Assembly: GCA_016791285.1 (NCBI GenBank)
Contig: JAEUMX010000381.1
Coordinates: forward strand, 1-10,579
Length of the DNA stretch: 10,579 nucleotides
DNA from: Burkholderiales bacterium
Lineage (GTDB): Bacteria; Pseudomonadota; Gammaproteobacteria; Burkholderiales; JAEUMW01
Direction of reading: 5' to 3'
The notes under the pieces were generated by a model. The model searched no databases. It was not told the DNA's origin and saw nothing but the letters and a program-made list of their open reading frames with translations. Made by a program: the position numbers and the translations under genes. Of the stretch, positions 5,267 through 10,579 are shown one piece after another. The first letter of the stretch is position 1. Each line of letters begins with the position of its first letter.

Positions 5267-7285
5267 ATGAGTGCGGTAACCCTATACAGCGATCGAGAAT
5301 TTGCTGGTTCGGCCGTGTCTCTGGACGAGGGTCACACCCGATTCACAACTGACTTCAACGACGCCGCTTCTTCGATTCGGGTGGCGCCAGGCTACTGTGC
5401 GGTGCTGTACGAGCACGCCAACGAATACAGTGGCTACGGCGCTTCCGTCGATCTGCTCGAGGACTGCCCCGATCTTTCAGTCTACGGCTTCGACAAGAAG
5501 ACGTCGTACGTGCACGTCTTTCGAACCGAGCGCCCTGGCTTCGTGTGGGCGCGCGGCGCGATCCGTGACGGGCAATTCGTGAACGGGCATTGGGAACGGC
5601 AACGCGCAAGCGGCGCATCTCCCAATACCAACGTGACCCCCGCAGTGGCGCCTCCTATTCCGCCGCGCACAGAACCGTTACCCGCCGACGGAGGTGTCAT
5701 CGTCGTACGCGACCACCGAGGCGAAGACCCGCGGGGGACTCCAGGCCATGGAGGCGGCGATCCTATTGTGCGCGACCATCGTGCGTCCAAGATCAAGCAC
5801 GTCTTCGTGCTGATGCTGGAGAACCGCTCGTTCGACCACATGCTTGGGTTCTCGGGTATCACCGGGACGGACGTGGCGACGGGTCAACCGACTTCCATCG
5901 ATGGACTGAATGGCTCGGAATCGAATTCGTACAACGGCGTCACCTACACCGTGCAGCGAGGTGCTCCGGACCGGGCTGAGCACGACCCATCGCATAGTTT
6001 TCCGGGTGTCCTCGAGCAGCTCTGTGGCGAGGGGGCCGCGTACGTGAGCCGCCAGCCGTACCCGCCGATCAACAACTCGGGGTTCGTATCGGTCTATGCG
6101 AAGTCGCATCCGGAGCTGCCGGATGGAGCCATGCGGTGCTTCACGCCGGACCAGGTACCGGTCATCACCGCTCTCGCGCGGGAGTTCGTCGTCTGCGATC
6201 GCTGGTTCTCTTCCATGCCGGGCCCGACGGAGCCCAATCGCTTCTTCGTTCACGCCGCGACGGCGGGCTTCTTTGATAATGCACCTTCCACCAAGGAGTA
6301 TGCGGAAGCCTTCTCAAGTCCGTGGTCCGGCATTGCATTCGAGCACGGAACGATCTTCGATCGGCTCGACGAAGCCGGCGTCAAGTGGCGAATCTACGGC
6401 GACGACAGTTTTCCCAACGTCGCCTTGCTGAAGGGTGTCAGCCGGACGTTCGACATCGACGAGTTCGAGGATTTCCGCGAAGACGTCGCCTCGCCTTCCT
6501 ACAACGCGTCATACACCTTCATCGAGCCCAGCTACGACCCGTTTGACGAGTACGAGGGCGGCAACTCGCAGCACCCTCTCGGCAGCGTCAAGTCGGGCGA
6601 GATGATCATCAAGAGGACGTATGAAGCTCTGCGCGCCTCGCCGATCTGGAACGACAGTATGCTCATCATCACCTATGACGAGCACGGCGGCTTCTACGAT
6701 CACGTTGCTCCCCCGTCGGCGCGGCGCACCGGCTCCACCGGACGAAAGTTCGGGTTCGCGTTCGATCAGCTCGGTCCGCGAGTCCCCGCTATCGTCATCT
6801 CACCGCGCATTCCGAGGAATATGATCGACCATCGCACCTACGAGCACTCGACGATCGTAGCCACGGTGATAAGACTCTTCGGCCTCAAGGAGCTCACGAC
6901 GCGATCGTCGTTTACCTCGGACCTGAAGCCCCTGGCCACGCTCGATGAGCCTCGGTCCGACGCTCCGATGACGCTGCCGGATCCGATGGGTGCGGCGCTC
7001 GCCCGGGTCGTCGAGGTCCCATTCGAAGCGAAGACGGCCAAAGAGCCAGACAGGGCCATCGATGACGATCCGACGGGCAGGATTGCAGCGACCCTCGCGT
7101 CGGGCCTTGCCCAGCACCTCGAGGTCACGCCGCCGTTTGAGCACGAAGCGATCATAGCTCGCGTCGACGCCCTGCGAACGCGCGGAGAGGCGCTGGAGTA
7201 CTTGAAGGAAGTACACGTTCTCGTGAAAGCCGCCAGACAGAAGGCTGGTGTCCAGCGAAGCGCCAGCGTTCGCGTTCACCAATGA
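5267..7285 (+). CDS. Phosphoesterase (phospholipase C/acid phosphatase superfamily) with N-terminal beta/gamma-crystallin domain
   Basis: A 672-residue two-domain protein. Residues 1-85 look like a beta/gamma-crystallin double Greek key: LYSDREFAGSAVSL and LYEHANEYSGYGASVDL are the paired strands, and NDAASS (31-36) matches the calcium-binding pattern N/D-N/D-x-x-S/T-S, with a degenerate copy FDKKTS (75-80). A proline- and glycine-rich linker (about 110-170, with VRDHR twice) follows. Residues 175-560 are a PF04185-type phosphoesterase: VLMLENRSFDH (Glu185, Asn186), SMPGPTEPNR with Thr321 at the nucleophile position, and TYDEHGGFYDHV (Asp471, Glu472) are the metal and catalytic motifs. The substrate, phospholipid or other phosphate ester, is not clear. 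The last 110 residues are not recognised. There is no signal peptide at the ATG, which has AGAGG 6 bases before it. GC content is lower than in flanking genes. Confidence 0.88.
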   Translation: MSAVTLYSDREFAGSAVSLDEGHTRFTTDFNDAASSIRVAPGYCAVLYEHANEYSGYGASVDLLEDCPDLSVYGFDKKTSYVHVFRTERPGFVWARGAIRDGQFVNGHWERQRASGASPNTNVTPAVAPPIPPRTEPLPADGGVIVVRDHRGEDPRGTPGHGGGDPIVRDHRASKIKHVFVLMLENRSFDHMLGFSGITGTDVATGQPTSIDGLNGSESNSYNGVTYTVQRGAPDRAEHDPSHSFPGVLEQLCGEGAAYVSRQPYPPINNSGFVSVYAKSHPELPDGAMRCFTPDQVPVITALAREFVVCDRWFSSMPGPTEPNRFFVHAATAGFFDNAPSTKEYAEAFSSPWSGIAFEHGTIFDRLDEAGVKWRIYGDDSFPNVALLKGVSRTFDIDEFEDFREDVASPSYNASYTFIEPSYDPFDEYEGGNSQHPLGSVKSGEMIIKRTYEALRASPIWNDSMLIITYDEHGGFYDHVAPPSARRTGSTGRKFGFAFDQLGPRVPAIVISPRIPRNMIDHRTYEHSTIVATVIRLFGLKELTTRSSFTSDLKPLATLDEPRSDAPMTLPDPMGAALARVVEVPFEAKTAKEPDRAIDDDPTGRIAATLASGLAQHLEVTPPFEHEAIIARVDALRTRGEALEYLKEVHVLVKAARQKAGVQRSASVRVHQ

Positions 7286-7299
7286 CCCGCCGGCGGGTC
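7284..7299 (+). terminator. Perfect 16-bp palindrome overlapping the phosphoesterase stop codon
   Basis: GACCCGCCGGCGGGTC is a perfect palindrome whose first two bases are the last two of the TGA stop. In RNA it could form a six-pair stem with a CCGG loop. No T-run follows, so it may be a weak terminator or a 3' end stabiliser, or only a chance GC-rich palindrome. Confidence 0.35.
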
Positions 7300-7327
7300 G
7301 GACAGGAGAATGCTTCTGTGACAAGGG

Positions 7328-7358
7328 AGTCACCCCATGAGCATCAGTCACCCCATGA
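7328..7358. repeat. 13-bp direct repeat, period 18
   Basis: AGTCACCCCATGA occurs at 7328-7340 and again at 7346-7358, separated by GCATC. It lies between the phosphoesterase gene and the transposase remnant. The second copy is inside a short ATG frame that I do not regard as a gene. It may be a relic of a mobile element end or a protein-binding pair; nothing in the sequence decides. Confidence 0.6.
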
Positions 7359-7386
7359 CGGGCGACGCGGCTCCTCTCGTTGGCGC

Positions 7387-7600
7387 CTACCCGCAACGCG
7401 CTGATCGAATTCGTAATCCGGTGCTGGCTGGGCCTGGGGGTCGAACCGGTCCTAGCCGAGAGCTGGCGCCAGGCGCAGCGGTGAGGTCGCCTCGCCCAAG
7501 TGCGCGAGGATCTGGCGCACGGCCGGCGCTTCGCTCTTGAAGGCGATGATGTGCGCATCTCGGCGCAGCGGCGAATGACTGCCATCGAAGCTCAACCGGC
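7387..7600 (-). pseudogene. Decayed C-terminal fragment of an IS91-family transposase
   Basis: Read on the minus strand, three frames together give the usual C-terminal end of IS91-type (Y2/HUH) transposases. RRCAEMR (7553-7573) is the end of the zinc-binding CxxC-x-AEMR segment; after a two-base shift comes IIAFKSEAPAVRQILAHLGE and then TSPLRLAPALG followed by an in-frame TAG; after a further shift comes QPAPDYEFDQRVA, the family's final motif. One base appears lost in the last codon: VA is followed by GGTAG where TGG-TAG would restore the usual Trp and stop at 7387-7389. Only about 65 residues remain, with no catalytic domain, so the element is dead. About 165 bases on to the DUF4126 end (7601-7767) contain nothing that I recognise. 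The family assignment is from recalled family motifs. Confidence 0.72.
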
Positions 7601-7767
7601 CGCTCGGAGACGCCCTCTTATGCCGATGTTACTGACCGGAGCTGGCCGACTCCTGCCTTTCGGGAAGTGGCTCCATAAGGATGTGGCGCGGCCGAGTCTG
7701 TGGCGCGCGATCAGGGCGAGCTGTATCTGCTCACAAGTGTGCCGGCATGGTAGAGCGCTTGGCCCGC

Positions 7768-8361
7768 CTATGACCTTGAGGGGCGTATCCGCGACATCAG
7801 CCGCCGCACACCGCGCCACAGCGTGGGCAGCGCCCACGCCACCAGACCCAGGAACACCAGCAGCGCGAGGAGGAAGATCACCGGCGCCGCCACTGCGGTG
7901 AAGAGACCAGCCGGCACGAGCAGGTCTTCCGCGCTCGACTTCACGAAGTTGGAGAACGGTTCGGGCGAGGTGTTGACGACCGCCCGCGCGCCTGCCTTCG
8001 CCAGGTGAGTGCTGGCAGCGATGGTCCCACCGATGATGGCCGCGGCGAGCGCGGCACCGGCGCCCGAATCGCCCATCGCCGCAGCCGCGAGCAACGCTCC
8101 GCCCGGAACGCGAATGAATGTGTTGACGGCATCCCACACGCTGTCGATCCAGGGAATCTTGTCGGCGAAGAGCTCGACGACCGTCATGAAGCCGCTCGCG
8201 CCCAGGACGAGCGGACTCGCGAGGATCTCGAGGTGCTCGGGCAGCACGACCCAGCCGAGCTTGCCCGCGAGTCCGACGAGGAAGAGCGTCGCGTAGAGGC
8301 GGATGCCGCTTGCCCAGGCGAGTGCGGCGGCGACGGCGATCTCCGGCAGATATGCACTCAT
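7768..8361 (-). CDS. DUF4126 family membrane protein
   Basis: A 197-residue hydrophobic protein with membrane segments at about residues 6-30, 48-66, 86-118 and 150-180, and a basic tail (RGVRRLMSRIRPSRS). The block DKIPWIDSVWDAVNTFIRVPGGA (67-89, given here by its ends DKIPW and RVPGGA) and STHLAKAGARAVVNTSPEP (117-135) are the conserved parts of the DUF4126 family, whose function is unknown. It is predicted to sit in the inner membrane. The ATG at 8359-8361 lies 4 bases after the stop codon of the RND permease, with only a weak AGG in front, so its translation is probably coupled to that gene. This places it in the efflux operon but does not show that it takes part in efflux. Confidence 0.85.
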   Translation of the reverse strand: MSAYLPEIAVAAALAWASGIRLYATLFLVGLAGKLGWVVLPEHLEILASPLVLGASGFMTVVELFADKIPWIDSVWDAVNTFIRVPGGALLAAAAMGDSGAGAALAAAIIGGTIAASTHLAKAGARAVVNTSPEPFSNFVKSSAEDLLVPAGLFTAVAAPVIFLLALLVFLGLVAWALPTLWRGVRRLMSRIRPSRS

Positions 8362-8365
8362 CTGC

Positions 8366-10579
8366 CTAGCGACTGGCGGGGGAATGCTCCAGCGTCGCCG
8401 GCATCGGCTCCTCTTCGATCTTCCTGCGCTTGCCCACGAGCAGCGTGTATGCAGTCGGGATCACGAACAGCGTGAGCAGCGTGCCGAACACGAGCCCGCC
8501 CACGATCACCCAGCCGATCGGCTGGCGGGACTCGGCGCCGGCGCCAGTGGCGAAGGCGAGCGGGACAGCGCCCAGCACCATGGCCGCGGTCGTCATGAGG
8601 ATCGGCCGCAGGCGCAGCGTCGCCGCCTCGATCACCGCGTCGAACTTCTCCTTCCCACCGTCGCGCAGCTGGTTCGCGAACTCCACGATCAGGATGCCGT
8701 GCTTGGTGATGAGTCCGATCAGCATGACGAGTCCGATCTGGCTGTAGACGTTGAGTGTCCCGCCCGTGAGCTTGAGCGCGGCGAGCGCGCCGGTCATGGC
8801 GAGCGGCACGGTGAGCATGATCACGAAAGGTCCGACGAAGCTCTCGAACTGCGCAGCCAGTACGAGGTAGATGAAGATCAGCGCGAGCACGAACGTCAGG
8901 TAGAGCGCCGCGCCGGACTCCCGGAACTCCCGCGACTGGCCGTCGTAATCGGTCTGCGCGGTCTTCGGTAATTCTTCTCGCGCGGCCTGCTCGAGAAACG
9001 CGAGCGCTTCACCCAGGGTATAGCCGGGCGTGATGTTGCCCTGGATGATCGCCGCCCGCAGCCGATTGAAGTGGTTGAGCTCCTTCGGCGCCACGGTCTC
9101 CTTCACCTGCACCAGGTTCGAGAGCTGGATCAGTTGCCCGTCCTTGCCGCGCACGTAGATCGAGGTGAGATCGGTGGGCTGCCGCCGCGCCGCGTCTTCC
9201 AGACGTACGATAACGTCGTACTGCTTGCCCTCGCGCTTGAAGCGCGTCACCTGACGGCCACCGAGCAGGGTCTCGAGGGTGCGGCCGATGGTCTCGACCT
9301 CGACGCCGACGTCCGCCGCCTTCTCGCGGTCGATGGTCACCGAGAGCTGCGGCTTGTTGAGCTTGAGATCGCTGTCGATGTTGGTGAGGCCGGGATAAGC
9401 ACGTGCCCGTGCCATCATCTTGTTGACGAGCTGATCGAGCTCCTCGTACGAGTTGGCCTGCACCACGAACTGCACCGGCGGATTGCGGAAACTCTGGCCG
9501 AGCGACGGCGGATCGACCGGAAACGCGAGCACACCGGGCAGGGTCGCGAACATCTTGCCGCGCAACTGCGCCGTGACCTCCTGCTGCTTGCGCGCGCGTT
9601 CGTCCCACGGCTTCAGGCTGACGAAGGAGAACGCGAGGTTCACGGGATTCGGCTTCTCGAGGCCCGGCGCGACCACCACGAAGTAGTTCCGGATCTCGGG
9701 CACCTCCTGGTACATCTCCTCGACGCGGCGTGCATATTCCTGCGTGTACTCCATCGTCGCGCCTTCGGGCGCCAGCATGATGCCGATGAAGAAGCCGCGG
9801 TCTTCGATCGGCGCGAGCTCCGATTTGAGCGATTGAAAAAGCAATCCGGCCGCGGCCGCCACGGCGACGAAGATCGCGATCACCAGCCACCGATGGCGCA
9901 GCGTGCGCGTGATGGCCCACCGATAGCCATCGTTCAGCGCAACGAAGAAACGCTCGCTCCAGTTGTAGATCGCGCTGTGATGCGCCTGGTGCCGCAGCAT
10001 CTTCGAGCACATCATCGGCGTGAGCGTGAGTGCCACGAACCCGGACACGAGGACCGCCGCAGCGACGGTGAGCGCAAACTCGGTGAAGAGCTTGCCGGTG
10101 TTGCCCGTCATGAAGGCGAGCGGCGTGAACACCGCGGAGAGCGTGAGCGTCATCGCCACCACCGCGAATGCGATCTCGCGGCTGCCCTGCACCGCCGCGC
10201 GGATCGGCGGCACGCCTTCCTCGATGTGGCGGTAGATGTTCTCCAGCACGACGATCGCATCATCCACCACGAGCCCGATCGCGAGCACGATGCCGAGCAG
10301 CGTCAGCACGTTGATGGAGAACCCGAGCACGTACAGGAAGAAGAACGCACCGATGAGCGACACCGGTATGGTGACGAAGGGGATCAGCGTGGCGCGGAGC
10401 GACCGCAGGAAGAGGAAGATCACCAGCACCACCAGGAGCAGCGCCTCGACCATGGTGCGGTACACGGCCTCGATCGACTTCTCGATGAACACCGAGCTGT
10501 CGAACGCGACGATGAGCTTCATGCCCTCGGGCAGTCCGGCCTCGATGCGCGGGATCTGGCGCTTCACCGCTTCGGCCAC
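8366..10579 (-). CDS. RND family efflux permease (AcrB/HAE1-type), C-terminal part
   Basis: The visible 737 residues are roughly the last 70% of a permease of about 1040 residues; the N-terminus with the first membrane helix and first part of the porter domain lies beyond the right edge. The proton-relay residues of this family are present: the Asp-Asp pair in AIGLVVDDAIVVLENIYRH (residues 106-107 of the visible part) and Lys626 in LIGLITKHGILIVEFANQL. Helices at about 43-62, 65-87, 92-115, 137-157, 165-190 and 230-247 end the first repeat; a large periplasmic loop (about 250-555) and the second helix bundle (556-580, 583-602, 612-635, 657-680, 688-712) follow. Such pumps sit in the inner membrane and work with a periplasmic adaptor and an outer membrane channel, which may be encoded upstream. 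Substrates cannot be read from sequence. DUF4126 follows after 4 bases. Confidence 0.95.
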   Translation of the reverse strand: MAEAVKRQIPRIEAGLPEGMKLIVAFDSSVFIEKSIEAVYRTMVEALLLVVLVIFLFLRSLRATLIPFVTIPVSLIGAFFFLYVLGFSINVLTLLGIVLAIGLVVDDAIVVLENIYRHIEEGVPPIRAAVQGSREIAFAVVAMTLTLSAVFTPLAFMTGNTGKLFTEFALTVAAAVLVSGFVALTLTPMMCSKMLRHQAHHSAIYNWSERFFVALNDGYRWAITRTLRHRWLVIAIFVAVAAAAGLLFQSLKSELAPIEDRGFFIGIMLAPEGATMEYTQEYARRVEEMYQEVPEIRNYFVVVAPGLEKPNPVNLAFSFVSLKPWDERARKQQEVTAQLRGKMFATLPGVLAFPVDPPSLGQSFRNPPVQFVVQANSYEELDQLVNKMMARARAYPGLTNIDSDLKLNKPQLSVTIDREKAADVGVEVETIGRTLETLLGGRQVTRFKREGKQYDVIVRLEDAARRQPTDLTSIYVRGKDGQLIQLSNLVQVKETVAPKELNHFNRLRAAIIQGNITPGYTLGEALAFLEQAAREELPKTAQTDYDGQSREFRESGAALYLTFVLALIFIYLVLAAQFESFVGPFVIMLTVPLAMTGALAALKLTGGTLNVYSQIGLVMLIGLITKHGILIVEFANQLRDGGKEKFDAVIEAATLRLRPILMTTAAMVLGAVPLAFATGAGAESRQPIGWVIVGGLVFGTLLTLFVIPTAYTLLVGKRRKIEEEPMPATLEHSPASR

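Noticed and set aside
7337..7540. A 67-codon + strand frame after the phosphoesterase
   Set aside because: It overlaps the transposase relic on the opposite strand and has no protein-like features or good ribosome binding site.
7682..7707. TGTGGCGCG occurring twice with a 17-base period
   Set aside because: Nine GC-rich bases repeated once can arise by chance in this composition, and nothing near suggests a role.
7500..7901. A 133-codon + strand frame
   Set aside because: It crosses from the transposase relic into the antisense of DUF4126 and shows no domain.
1..10579. CRISPR array, tRNA, rRNA, phage integration site or restriction/defence system beyond the toxin-antitoxin pair
   Set aside because: No regularly spaced repeats, cloverleaf-like tRNA sequence, integrase or nuclease/helicase genes were seen on either strand.

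Overview
The window is about 10.6 kb of high-GC DNA, most likely from a Pseudomonadota chromosome (a beta- or gamma-proteobacterium). This rests on the Shine-Dalgarno sites, the pirin (E. coli YhhW-like), WrbA and RND-pump families, and GC-rich codon use. No rRNA, tRNA or CRISPR array was seen, and the exact genus cannot be fixed from sequence alone.

Left part (1-3864): on the minus strand lie the first codons of a WrbA-type quinone reductase (cut by the window edge), a pirin-family quercetinase-like cupin just upstream of it, then an arginase preceded with only 11 bases between by an AraC-family regulator with a cupin ligand domain. The regulator gene has a frameshift at a run of five A/T bases near its 5' end. 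Divergent from it is a class I SAM-dependent methyltransferase. The themes are redox stress (pirin-wrbA) and regulated arginine breakdown (AraC-arginase).

Middle part (about 3865-7767) looks accessory: a VapBC-type toxin-antitoxin pair with non-ATG starts and a palindromic operator candidate, a gene-poor stretch with a 14-bp perfect palindrome, a well-formed sigma70-like promoter, a 672-residue phosphoesterase (phospholipase C/acid phosphatase superfamily) carrying an N-terminal beta/gamma-crystallin domain, and a decayed C-terminal fragment of an IS91-type transposase. Hand-counted sample lines in the phosphoesterase (33/60 and 36/60 G+C) are lower than in the flanking genes (49/60 in the methyltransferase, 44/60 in the RND gene), which fits acquired DNA.

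Right part (7768-10579): on the minus strand, the C-terminal two thirds of an RND (AcrB-type) efflux permease followed after 4 bases by a DUF4126 membrane protein, apparently one transcription unit entering from beyond the right edge.

I found no multi-gene system that I would call new. The strongest candidate for something unusual is the crystallin-phosphoesterase fusion with no visible signal peptide; the frameshifted AraC gene is the next most checkable item.
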